Origin: CAZICM01 sp964537685
GTDB taxonomy: Bacteria > Myxococcota_A > Polyangia > Polyangiales > Polyangiaceae
NCBI GenBank assembly: GCA_964537685.1
Contig: CAZICM010000026.1
Coordinates: 1-64,000 of the forward strand
DNA: 64,000 nt
Direction: 5' to 3'
In this document: one piece after another, positions 17,753 to 26,311 of the stretch
How positions within the stretch are numbered: position 1 is the stretch's first letter
Layout: each line of letters starts with the position of its first letter
Made by a program: the position numbers and the translations under genes
Notes under the pieces: model-generated
Databases searched by the model: none
Told to the model about the DNA's origin: nothing
The model's input: the letters and a program-made list of their open reading frames with translations, nothing else

Positions 17753-18970
17753 TTATTGGGTAGGTCCACCCACCGTCGAATGGTAGGTGAATTTCTTGCC
17801 CTTGACCTGGGCGATTACAATAGGCTTGTCGGCATTTCTTTCCGCATTGATTGTGATGCTGCCGGTTGCGCCTTTAAAATTCTTGGTTTCAGCAATGGCG
17901 TCGCGCACATCCACCGGGGTATCGCCTTTGGAGCGGCCAATTGCATCAAATAGAACCTTAGCAGCATCGTAACCCATTGCACTGGATGCGGTTGGTTCAC
18001 GCTTAAAACGTTCTTTATAAGCGTTGACGAATTTCTTGGCATCGTCCCAAGGCACATCGGGTGTGAAATGCGTTGAGAAATAAGCGCCTTCCATTTCATC
18101 GGCGGCGCTTTCGAGGAGCGAATCGGCATGCCAGCCATCGCCGCCTACAAACATATCGCCCTTCAATCCAGCGGCCTTGGCCTGCCGGGCAATGGGCACC
18201 ATATTGGTATAATAAATGGGCGCATAAATGATATCGGGCTTAGCGTCGCGAATTTCATTAATAAACGTGGTGAAATTCGTTTCGGCGTTTAAAAAGCTCT
18301 TTTCCATGACAATTTCGGCGCCCAGCCGCTTGGCTTCGGTGCGGAAATCGCCTGCGAGGCCAGAGGAATACAAATTGTCCGAGGCAAATAGAATCGCCAC
18401 TTTCTTTTTGCCCAAGGTATTTACGATAAATTGAGCGCCGACTTTTCCTTGAACGTCGTCGGTAAAACAAACCCGGAATACAAACGGGCCAACCTTGGTC
18501 ACATCCAGATTGGTGGAGGAAGGCGTAATCATCGGGATTTTTGCCCGATTCGCGACGATACCGCCGGCTCTCGAGCGGGCTGAAGCCACTTCGCCTAAAA
18601 TCGCAATCACTTTATCGCGATCGATCAATTGAAGGACTTTATTTGTGGCTTCCTGAGGATTGGTTTTATCGTCCTCAAAGACCATTTTGATAGGTTTACC
18701 CTTGACACCACCCTTTTGATTGACCTCATCAACGGCGAGTTCGATTCCTTCCTTGGTTTCGACGCCGAATTGAGTCTCGGCTCCCGACAGGCTTAAAAAC
18801 GAGCCTATCTTCCATTCAGCCGCCGCTTGGGCAGGCGAGCCCGATCCACTCGCGGTGGCCGCGGGATCTTTACCCGCATCCGGATTCTTCTTTCCACACC
18901 CCAATAAGCCCACGAGAGACAGGGCCAGGATCGAAGCCGAAATACCGATAAAACGCCGTCGTTCAAGCAT
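17753..18970 (-). CDS. ABC-type branched-chain amino acid/ligand-binding lipoprotein
   Basis: This 405-aa periplasmic binding protein has a signal with an RRRFIGIS twin-arginine-like start and lipobox LLGC, then a Ser/Gly linker. The mature domain is LivJ/Peripla_BP_6 type (IGSFLSLSGAETQFGVETKEGIELAVDEVNQKGGVKG, here cited only as start WKIGSFLSLSG), with ITPSSTN and SDNLYSSGLAGDF. No permease or ATPase is nearby, so it is either an orphan transporter subunit or a sensor. Upstream 18971-19092 contains no gene. Confidence 0.9.
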   Translation of the reverse strand: MLERRRFIGISASILALSLVGLLGCGKKNPDAGKDPAATASGSGSPAQAAAEWKIGSFLSLSGAETQFGVETKEGIELAVDEVNQKGGVKGKPIKMVFEDDKTNPQEATNKVLQLIDRDKVIAILGEVASARSRAGGIVANRAKIPMITPSSTNLDVTKVGPFVFRVCFTDDVQGKVGAQFIVNTLGKKKVAILFASDNLYSSGLAGDFRTEAKRLGAEIVMEKSFLNAETNFTTFINEIRDAKPDIIYAPIYYTNMVPIARQAKAAGLKGDMFVGGDGWHADSLLESAADEMEGAYFSTHFTPDVPWDDAKKFVNAYKERFKREPTASSAMGYDAAKVLFDAIGRSKGDTPVDVRDAIAETKNFKGATGSITINAERNADKPIVIAQVKGKKFTYHSTVGGPTQ

Positions 18971-19092
18971 GCTTGAGGTCCTTTGTGCGCATGGCTGTGC
19001 CAGATGCCAGTCGCGCGCAGTATCTTACGATTTGTGAGCAGAACACAAGAGATTGTTGAAAGGCGATCGGGAAGAGGAAGAAGCAGGCTTAT

Positions 19093-19809
19093 TTATAGAC
19101 TGCGCTGATACGATCTGAGCAGCAAAAGCCCGCCGCCCTTGCGCATGACGACCGAAAGCGCCGCGGGCAGCGGTTTGTCTTGCTTGTGCCGCACACATCC
19201 CATGCCCCGGCCTACTACCGCAATCGGCCCTTCTTGCTCGTCCAGCGCGATAATCGATGCCGAGTTGCCCTGCGCCGATATCAGCACCATATCAATTTCA
19301 ATGGTCCCAAGCCCTCCTTGAGCAATCCATGTCATACATTTTCCGGGCAATAATTGAAGGGATTGGCTGGCCCGCTGGCCCTCCGAAAGCTCTACGCCCA
19401 AGACTTCGCCTTCGGGTTCCATACCAAAGGCCGAATCGAGGGCCGAATTTGAAAACGCGCTCATCAGGACGCGGGATGCCTTGGAACGGGCCGTCTCGGC
19501 CGAAAGCGCAAGGGCGGGCTGCTTTAGACTAAGAAATATCTGTTCCACGGCTTCTTGCGAATGCGGCGGGGCCAGAACCGTCAGCGTTCGCTCTGCGCAA
19601 TCCTGGCAAGAATCTGGAGAGACTGTGCCTTTTGCGCCGCCAGCTCCCGCTGTCTCGCGCACTTGCGCGGGCGAGGCGGGCAAGGTGGGCGCGGCCACGG
19701 TCGTTGCAGGATGGGCTGGACCGGCCGAAGAAGAAGACGACGACGTAGAAGCCCTTGCGGAACAGCCCAGCCCAATGAGCCCGATTCCAAGCCATAAACA
19801 GCGTTTCAC
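19093..19809 (-). CDS. Lipoprotein of unknown function
   Basis: This 238-aa lipoprotein has a signal peptide with lipobox GLGC, a Ser-rich linker and an Ala/Pro linker. A conserved-looking pair SCQDCAERTLTVLAPP begins the folded part, and the C-terminal half has a beta-rich IDMVLISAQGNSASIIALDEQEGPIAVVGRG. I know of no family. It is divergent from the DHH gene. Confidence 0.75.
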   Translation of the reverse strand: MKRCLWLGIGLIGLGCSARASTSSSSSSAGPAHPATTVAAPTLPASPAQVRETAGAGGAKGTVSPDSCQDCAERTLTVLAPPHSQEAVEQIFLSLKQPALALSAETARSKASRVLMSAFSNSALDSAFGMEPEGEVLGVELSEGQRASQSLQLLPGKCMTWIAQGGLGTIEIDMVLISAQGNSASIIALDEQEGPIAVVGRGMGCVRHKQDKPLPAALSVVMRKGGGLLLLRSYQRSL

Positions 19810-19933
19810 GGGCTTGATTCTAAGCCATAAAAAACCACAAGTGCACGGCTTTTTCGCGGGGCCATATCAAAAGGCAGATACGGCTCACAAAACCCATGCA
19901 CTTCAGACGCAAGCCGTGCTACCCATCGCCTGT

Positions 19934-20929
19934 ATGCCGAGCATCGTCACCGTCGCCACACATGGCTACTGTTTTGATGGAATGGCCAGCGCCGCCCTAT
20001 TTTCTTTTATGCTGGAGCGGCTCCTGCCCCGCAACGACCGCAAACTCCGGTATAAATCCTGCGGCTATGGGCCTGGAATGAATATGATTCCCGAAGGCTG
20101 GCTCGATGGCGATGAAAATGCCATTCTTGACTTTCGCTACACCCCATCCAAACGGGTGACATGGTATTTTGACCATCATGTGACGGGCTTTGCTTCGCCG
20201 GAGGAGCGTAATACGGCTCTCAACAGCGCGGCTTCGCCGGATATGGCCGTTCATGGGGAAAGTCCGCAGGTCTTCTACGATGCCGCTTATGGTTCGTGTA
20301 CCAAGCTTATTGCCGATGTAGCGCGAAAACACTTTGGAATTCAAACCGATCATTTGCGCGATCTCGTTGAATGGGCCGACAAAATCGATACCGCCCGCTT
20401 TGACTCCGCTCAAGAAGCCATTTCTCAAGAAGAACCCGTGCTTCGGCTGGCCGCCGTGGTTGAACATCATGGCAATGGGCCATTTCTCAATTCCATTGTC
20501 CCGAGGCTCTTGACCGTCAATCTTCATGAGCTTGCCCGCGCCGATGATATCAATGAATATTACAAACCCCTGGCCGCATATCGCACTATTTTTCTGGATC
20601 GAGTTCGCCATGCCGCCATCCCTATGGGCGAAGTCGTTTTCGTGGATCTATCCGAGTCTAACTTGGACGGGACTTTAAAATTCGCCACGTATGCGCTTTA
20701 CCCCGAGAGCATGTATTCCATTACACTATTAAGAAGCAAAAACCATATCAAGATGGCTATAGGATACAACCCTTGGTGCGGGCGCCCGCGCCGGCATGAT
20801 ATTGCCTCCATTTGCAAGCGGCATGGAGGAGGCGGTCATCCTGTGGTGGGAGGCGCATCATTCCCCCTATCCGAAGTGGAACGCGCGAGACAAGTGGCCA
20901 AGATCATTGCCGATGAGCTAAACGCATGA
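19934..20929 (+). CDS. DHH-superfamily phosphoesterase
   Basis: This 331-aa protein has ATHGYCFDGMASAALF (the D of the first metal motif), the DHH motif in FDHHVTGF and a C-terminal DHHA1-like GGGGHPVVGGASFPL. DHH enzymes hydrolyse phosphodiesters (NrnA/cyclic dinucleotide or short oligoRNA). The start at 19934 is the first methionine that gives a normal N-terminus; the frame runs open to 19481 but that extension is antisense to another gene. It overlaps the GDPD gene by 4 nt. Confidence 0.88.
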   Translation: MPSIVTVATHGYCFDGMASAALFSFMLERLLPRNDRKLRYKSCGYGPGMNMIPEGWLDGDENAILDFRYTPSKRVTWYFDHHVTGFASPEERNTALNSAASPDMAVHGESPQVFYDAAYGSCTKLIADVARKHFGIQTDHLRDLVEWADKIDTARFDSAQEAISQEEPVLRLAAVVEHHGNGPFLNSIVPRLLTVNLHELARADDINEYYKPLAAYRTIFLDRVRHAAIPMGEVVFVDLSESNLDGTLKFATYALYPESMYSITLLRSKNHIKMAIGYNPWCGRPRRHDIASICKRHGGGGHPVVGGASFPLSEVERARQVAKIIADELNA

Positions 20930-21696
20930 ACCATACGCTTCCCTATTTCCGGCGCCCCGCGGGAGCGAGCCCTATGATTATTGGGCACAGGGGCATGTCT
21001 TCGCACTATCCCGAGAATACGCTTGGTGCTTTTGAACAGGCTTTAAAGCAAGGGGCACAGGCGATTGAGCTGGATGTACTATTATGCGCCTCGGGGGAGC
21101 CGGTTGTTATCCACGATCCGACACTGGAGCGGCTTACCCAAGGCGAAGACAGGCGGGCGGTGGCCGAGCTATCTTTGTCCGAACTCAAGCGTATAAAGCT
21201 GGGACAAGATCAGCATATTCCGCTTTTAAGCGAGGTATTGGCCCTGGCCCGGCAACGGGGAGCGGGCGTTAACGTCGAGATCAAGCGGGAGACCCCGGAT
21301 AGAAGCAAACTCATTCGGGCGGTGGCGAAGCTGCTTCGGGTATGGGATTCCTCTCATCCTTTGCTGGTTTCCTCGTTCGATCCGGCGATGCTCGCGGGAT
21401 TTCGGATTGCGGCGCCCGATATTCCGCTCGCCTATCTCATTCACCGCACCTGGTGGACGGACTATGCCCTTAAACTTCCAAAGCATCTAGGCGCCCAAGC
21501 CATCCATCTTGAACGCGTGATTGCCCAGCCCGAACTTGTGCGCTCATTGAAGAATAGGGGCTATATCGTCAATGTGTGGACGGTAAATTCGGCCACGGAG
21601 GCCATGGATTTAAGCGAATTGGGCGTGGACGGAATCATTTCAGATGTACCCGGAAAAATAAAAACCGCATTGGCGCGGCAGGAGAGGAAACAATGA
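20926..21696 (+). CDS. Glycerophosphodiester phosphodiesterase
   Basis: This 256-aa GDPD enzyme has the motifs IIGHRGMSSHYPENTLGAF, AIELDVLLCASGEPVVIHDPTLERLT, NVEIK and WTVNSATEAM near the end. It releases glycerol-3-phosphate from glycerophosphodiesters. There is no signal peptide, so it is cytoplasmic. It overlaps the upstream DHH gene and the downstream gene by 4 nt each, giving a tight operon. Confidence 0.92.
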   Translation: MNHTLPYFRRPAGASPMIIGHRGMSSHYPENTLGAFEQALKQGAQAIELDVLLCASGEPVVIHDPTLERLTQGEDRRAVAELSLSELKRIKLGQDQHIPLLSEVLALARQRGAGVNVEIKRETPDRSKLIRAVAKLLRVWDSSHPLLVSSFDPAMLAGFRIAAPDIPLAYLIHRTWWTDYALKLPKHLGAQAIHLERVIAQPELVRSLKNRGYIVNVWTVNSATEAMDLSELGVDGIISDVPGKIKTALARQERKQ

Positions 21697-22274
21697 GCTA
21701 TGGGTTAATGGTGTATGCGGTGGACATCGATAAATGTATATCGGCCATTGGCAGCAAGGACGAGAAGCTTGGGCGGATGATCCGGGGCCGTTTTAAGAAG
21801 GAGCTTACCCGGGCCGATGAATGGTTTTCTTCTGAATTAAAAAGAGGCGTTCCGCCGCTGGGAACAGCCATAAAAAACCTGATTGAAGGGATTGAGATCC
21901 CCCGGGAGCACGGGTTTCAATACCGCTATGCATTTAAAGTGATCGTTGAACATTTTGGCAAGTTTCAAACCAATGATATGTTTTACCCTTGCCATATCGA
22001 TTTATTCGACGAGGTGGAGGCACAGCTCAAGAAGATGAATGCGCCGGAAGAGTTTTCTATCTACCGGCTGGCCTATGGCGCACCGGTCCAGATACCCGTC
22101 GACGATTTCCCCGGTATGGGCAGCATTCCCGCGGCCTTGTGCCGGCAGGCTTCTCAAGATATCGATTGGAGCCAGCCGGCAAGCAATGATATGACGCGGA
22201 CGCTTGCCAATATCCGCTCATGGCTGAACAACGCAAATGAAAAGAATTGGGGACTTATAGGTTTTTATCATTAA
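21693..22274 (+). CDS. DUF7691-like cytoplasmic protein
   Basis: This 193-aa protein starts MSYGLMVYAVDIDKCISAIGSK, a start I associate with DUF7691; I could not verify this. It has an alpha/beta composition with no membrane segment. Strong ribosome binding site GGAGAGGAAACA precedes the ATG, which overlaps the GDPD stop by 4 nt. Its stop overlaps the convergent membrane protein by 20 nt. Confidence 0.72.
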   Translation: MSYGLMVYAVDIDKCISAIGSKDEKLGRMIRGRFKKELTRADEWFSSELKRGVPPLGTAIKNLIEGIEIPREHGFQYRYAFKVIVEHFGKFQTNDMFYPCHIDLFDEVEAQLKKMNAPEEFSIYRLAYGAPVQIPVDDFPGMGSIPAALCRQASQDIDWSQPASNDMTRTLANIRSWLNNANEKNWGLIGFYH

Positions 22275-23100
22275 ACACGGCCTCAGCGCCTTCTTCGGGC
22301 GAAGCCTCCCTTAAAATCTTCCAGAAGGCTATCCCTGCCATGCACTCGTGCAAGCACGCAAGCGTTCGCATCGCTTCCTCCACCGAACGCGCCCAGGGCA
22401 GGTCCGCGATTTCCCGGGGAACAATACCCATCCCATCATAGAACAACCATAGGACTCTTCCTGCAGCAACAAGACCCCAAGCATAATATAAATAGCCGCC
22501 ACGCAAAGCGATGGCCGTCAACAAGATAGGTGCGGACAACGCGATGGAGATGGTATCCCCCGCCGATGAGATCAAAATGATAAGTGCATAACTCTTTCCC
22601 TCCAGCATTTCAGGAAGGGCTTTGAGCATCGCGGGGCCTGAAATCAGCAACCCTAAAGAGAGCCCAGCCAATATCATCCCAATTCGCCGGCGCCGCCCGC
22701 CCAATTCCAAGAGGCCCGCCTCGTCACTGAGCCATGCCATCATCCACGCACCGACGACGGAGCTCAGGTTGGCCAGTACGACAAGCGTGTAACGCATTGG
22801 CAAATAGACGCCGATGCCCGTCAGCGTTTGCTGCACAACCGGGACAAGCGCCGCGAAATCGCGCGTCATCAGGAAAGCAAAGGTGCCTGCCTCAAAGAGA
22901 AAAGCCTTTCTCAGATACGCGCCGCGCTCAAAAGACAAGGCACCCAAGCAAAGGCCGCCCAGTGTCACCGCCTTTATAGCGAAGGATATCCAATCGAAGG
23001 CTCTACCGTGATGCGGTTCCCCGTAAAAAAGATACGTGTGAGCGCCGATCAGTATGACCGTGATAAGCCAAGGCCATAAAAACAGGCGTTTCAGGTTCAC
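22255..23100 (-). CDS. Multi-pass membrane protein of unknown function
   Basis: This 281-aa protein has about seven to eight hydrophobic segments (for example WLITVILIGAHTYLF, LVVLANLSSVVGAWMMAWL, MILAGLSLGLLISGP) with a basic loop GGRRRRIG. No family motif is visible. It overlaps the upstream 84-aa gene by 4 nt, so the two are an operon. Confidence 0.78.
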   Translation of the reverse strand: MNLKRLFLWPWLITVILIGAHTYLFYGEPHHGRAFDWISFAIKAVTLGGLCLGALSFERGAYLRKAFLFEAGTFAFLMTRDFAALVPVVQQTLTGIGVYLPMRYTLVVLANLSSVVGAWMMAWLSDEAGLLELGGRRRRIGMILAGLSLGLLISGPAMLKALPEMLEGKSYALIILISSAGDTISIALSAPILLTAIALRGGYLYYAWGLVAAGRVLWLFYDGMGIVPREIADLPWARSVEEAMRTLACLHECMAGIAFWKILREASPEEGAEAVFNDKNL

Positions 23101-23351
23101 GAGCGAATCTCCTTGGCAATGGCTTCCAAAATAAGCTCGCTGCGCGCCTTGCCCACAAAGGTCTTTAACATGGGCCGCAGCGCTTGAAGAACCAGCGGTG
23201 CATCTCCGGGCGAAAGCGTTTCAGGACCGCGTGAAAGCGCCTTTAAACAAAAGGTCTTGACAGCCGTTCGCGCCGTGTGCGGACCCAAGTAGGCCGATAG
23301 CCTGTCGGCAATTTTTTGGGCAGTTGGCGTGAAAGCCGGCGCTGATTGCAT
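23097..23351 (-). CDS. Small helical protein upstream of membrane protein
   Basis: This 84-aa protein is rich in Ala/Lys and predicted to be helical, without a membrane segment (FTPTAQKIADRLSAYLGPHTARTAVKTF). It overlaps the following membrane-protein gene by 4 nt and is divergent from the VWA lipoprotein. Its function is unknown. Confidence 0.65.
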   Translation of the reverse strand: MQSAPAFTPTAQKIADRLSAYLGPHTARTAVKTFCLKALSRGPETLSPGDAPLVLQALRPMLKTFVGKARSELILEAIAKEIRS

Positions 23352-23461
23352 GGAATTGGAGCGAAAAGGGTTTAAGAACCGGCCTTATAGATGATCTTTT
23401 TTCCCGCCACAATTGCTTTGGGAACTTTCCCGGGGCGCGGCTCTCCAACGCCGCACCTACC

Positions 23462-25213
23462 ATGAAACACCGCTCCTTGATGCTGTGGGGCGCGCTTCTT
23501 TCGCTCTGCGCGTGCGCCCCTGCCTCCCATCCCCAGCCTTCGGCCCTCAAACCAAAGGTGACAGAAGCCAAAACGCCTGCCTCGCCGGCACCGTCCACAC
23601 CCATCTCTGCCGAGAAAAAAGCCGAGATTATTAAAGAGCTTTCAGCGTCCGTGCCGGATGAGCCTTTAACGGCCACCGAAGACACCACGTTTGAGAAAGC
23701 AGCCCCTCCTCCACCACCGCCGGCCCCTCCACCCAGCCCAAGCACCGCGGTCAAAGGCGACCCAGCCAAACCTTCGGAAAGCTTTGGAGCGGGCGGCCTA
23801 GGCTTAAGCGGCATCGGCGAAGGAGGCGGAGGCCGTGGCGAGGGCATCGGCCTGGGCAGCGTCGGCGTCATCGGGCGCGGCGCGGGGACGGGTTCGGGTG
23901 CGGGATACGGGTCGGGGCATGGACGTCTCGGCGGGTCTACCCGATCTTCCCCGCCCAAAGTACGCATGGGTTCTGTTTCCGTAAGCGGAGGCGGCGCCGG
24001 ATTCGGAGCGGCCGGCGGCGTCGCCGGCGGAACGGTGGGCGGAGCGGCAAGCTCGGGCTCGATGTGGGGAGCCGCCGATGCAGGGCCGCGAATAAGCGGA
24101 ATCCAAACAGGGGAATGGGATGACAATGCTAATTTCCGCGAATTTGTACGGTGGTTTGCCACCGAGCGCGTGAACGAAGTGCCCAAATTTGACTTAAAAG
24201 CCCGACGATTTATCGTAGTCCGAGATCGCTTTGGAAAGGCCGTCCCCAGTTGTCCGGTGGAAATTAAAGACAACCTCAAGGCCAGTTCCGTAACGGTCAT
24301 GACCACGGCCACGGGGCGTGCACTGTTTTTCCCCTACGTTGACGGCTTTGGCAATACATCGCTATCGGCCACGGCCCGCTGCCAAGGGGTTGAGGTCTCG
24401 GAAAACCTCGATTCAGCGCCTGGAGACGGCGTTGTTTCGATCACCTTACCCGGCGAACGGCTCCTTCCCGTCACCCAAACCATTGATATTGCTTTTGTTC
24501 TCGATACCACAGGCTCGATGTCGGAAGAAATCATCGCCATGAGGGATACCCTCGCCAAGATTGCGAACCAGCTTAAATCGCTCAATGTCAAGCCGAGGGT
24601 GGGCCTGGTGGAATACCGCGATCGCGGCGATGAATTCGTAACAAGAACGACGCAAATGACCACCAATCTCGAAGGATTGTCTACGCGTATTGCGGGCCTA
24701 TCCGCCAATGGAGGCGGAGACACGCCCGAACATGTCAACGAAGCGATCCGGGTCGCTATCGATAGACTGAAATGGAAACCCGGCTCGGTGGCCCGTTTGG
24801 TCTTTCTTATCGGAGATGCGCCTCCTCATTTGGATTATCAAGGCGACAGCGGCTACACGGACGCAGTAAAACAAGCTAATCATCATGGTATTCAAATTTA
24901 TACAATTGCAGCCTCGGGCATGGATCGCACGGGCCAGGTTGTATTCCGGCAGATCGCTCAGCTTACGGGCGGTACGCATATGTTTGTGCTCCGGGGCGGC
25001 GCTGGACCTCAATCTTCGGGCGCGGGCGATGCCCGGAGCAGTTGTGGCGGCACACACGATAATTATAGAAGCGGCAATTTAGATGAATTGATCCTATCCA
25101 AAGTCAGCTCGGCCCTGGCGGGATTGAATTCCGATCCCATGCGCATTGCCGGCCTCAACAAAGATGAAAATGCAAAGCCCTGCGGGCAGCGGGTATTGGC
25201 CTCCAATCCCTAA
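23462..25213 (+). CDS. VWA-domain lipoprotein
   Basis: This 583-aa lipoprotein has lipobox CACAP, a Pro/Ala then long Gly-rich low-complexity linker (residues about 100-220), a short beta module (RFIVVRDRFGKAVPSC) and a von Willebrand factor A domain. The MIDAS site is DTTGSMSEE near residue 349, with further metal ligands in NGGGDTPEH. The C-terminus has Cys and SSCGGTHDNY. VWA domains mediate metal-dependent protein contacts on the cell surface. The Gly-rich part is typical of myxobacterial surface proteins. Confidence 0.87.
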   Translation: MKHRSLMLWGALLSLCACAPASHPQPSALKPKVTEAKTPASPAPSTPISAEKKAEIIKELSASVPDEPLTATEDTTFEKAAPPPPPPAPPPSPSTAVKGDPAKPSESFGAGGLGLSGIGEGGGGRGEGIGLGSVGVIGRGAGTGSGAGYGSGHGRLGGSTRSSPPKVRMGSVSVSGGGAGFGAAGGVAGGTVGGAASSGSMWGAADAGPRISGIQTGEWDDNANFREFVRWFATERVNEVPKFDLKARRFIVVRDRFGKAVPSCPVEIKDNLKASSVTVMTTATGRALFFPYVDGFGNTSLSATARCQGVEVSENLDSAPGDGVVSITLPGERLLPVTQTIDIAFVLDTTGSMSEEIIAMRDTLAKIANQLKSLNVKPRVGLVEYRDRGDEFVTRTTQMTTNLEGLSTRIAGLSANGGGDTPEHVNEAIRVAIDRLKWKPGSVARLVFLIGDAPPHLDYQGDSGYTDAVKQANHHGIQIYTIAASGMDRTGQVVFRQIAQLTGGTHMFVLRGGAGPQSSGAGDARSSCGGTHDNYRSGNLDELILSKVSSALAGLNSDPMRIAGLNKDENAKPCGQRVLASNP

Positions 25214-25276
25214 ATCTTCTATCAAGCCTCAAAAAGCCCATCGTCAGAATCCCGCATTTCGCCTATCCTTCTCCGT

Positions 25277-26311
25277 GTGCGCGTCTATCTATCGCTGATC
25301 GCAATCCTAGGACTCGCCCTCGTTCTGCTTTCTTCCTCGCTATTTTTGGCTCTTAGGCCAGAGCCTCCCATCAGCCGCGCCCTGCCTTTGCCCTATCCCA
25401 GCTTCTCTCCCGAATCCATTTCAAAAGAATTGACCGAAAAATCCAAAGCGTTAGAAACCCAGCAAGCCCAGCCCCAGCAAAAGCGCGCCGATGCCTCTTT
25501 CAAGCGCGAAGGGCGCACCTATATCAGCGGCGGCTTATTGATGGTGCCTCCTTCATTCTCGTCCAGCGATGGCCAATACGATATTGTATTTCATTTTCAC
25601 GGCAATACCGAATTGGTCGCCGAAAGCTTTGCGCGGGTCAACGCCGTCTTGATGATTTTTAATTTAGGCACCGGTTCGGCCGTTTACGAGCAGCACTTTG
25701 CAAGCCCCGCCGTATTCGGCGATATCCTCCGGCGAATTCGGGCCGACCTTGAAAAACGGGGGCTCGAGAATGCCCAATTCAGGCGAATTGCCCTGTCCGC
25801 ATGGAGCGCCGGCTACGGTAGCGTTCATGCATTGCTCCGGCATCAAGAATGGGTCAAATCTATCGATGCTGTTCTTCTCGCCGACGGGCTTCACTGCGGA
25901 TTTGGAAGCGATAAAAAGGTAAATCTATCACTGATTAAGCCGTTTGTGCGATTTGCAAAGCTGGCCTATGAGCACAAAAAACTCTTTTCCATTGCCCATT
26001 CGGAAATCGCTTCGACCCCCACTTCGGCCGGCCCCCAGGAAACGGTGGATGCTCTATTAAATTGGCTCCGTATCCGGCGATTACCCTTTAACCAGGAACC
26101 CGCGCTGCCCAGCTTTGACGCGGCGAGAAAGGCCGTCGCCGATGAATTCTGGATACCGCTTTCTCCGGAAACCAAAGCCGAAATGGGTGGATTTATCGTG
26201 CGAGGCTATGGCGGCCAAAAAGAAGAGCATCATATGATGCATTTAATTCAAATATCAGAAACCGTTCTGCCTGATTTACTATCGTGGTGGTCTAAAAAAT
26301 CATCCAATTGA
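25277..26311 (+). CDS. Membrane-anchored alpha/beta-hydrolase-like protein
   Basis: This 344-aa protein has an N-terminal hydrophobic anchor (LIAILGLALVLLSSSLFLAL), a Gln-rich linker and an alpha/beta-hydrolase-like core. The likely nucleophile elbow is AWSAGYGS with Ser177, the oxyanion region is VFHFHGNTE, an acidic residue is in LLADGLH and a histidine lies in EEHHMMHLIQ. Family and substrate are not recognised. It uses a GTG start with no strong ribosome binding site. It overlaps the next, convergent, kinase gene by 12 nt. Confidence 0.75.
   Translation: MRVYLSLIAILGLALVLLSSSLFLALRPEPPISRALPLPYPSFSPESISKELTEKSKALETQQAQPQQKRADASFKREGRTYISGGLLMVPPSFSSSDGQYDIVFHFHGNTELVAESFARVNAVLMIFNLGTGSAVYEQHFASPAVFGDILRRIRADLEKRGLENAQFRRIALSAWSAGYGSVHALLRHQEWVKSIDAVLLADGLHCGFGSDKKVNLSLIKPFVRFAKLAYEHKKLFSIAHSEIASTPTSAGPQETVDALLNWLRIRRLPFNQEPALPSFDAARKAVADEFWIPLSPETKAEMGGFIVRGYGGQKEEHHMMHLIQISETVLPDLLSWWSKKSSN

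Noticed and set aside
23221..24312. 363-codon minus-strand frame, Pro-rich
   Set aside because: It is antisense to the Gly-rich part of the VWA lipoprotein.
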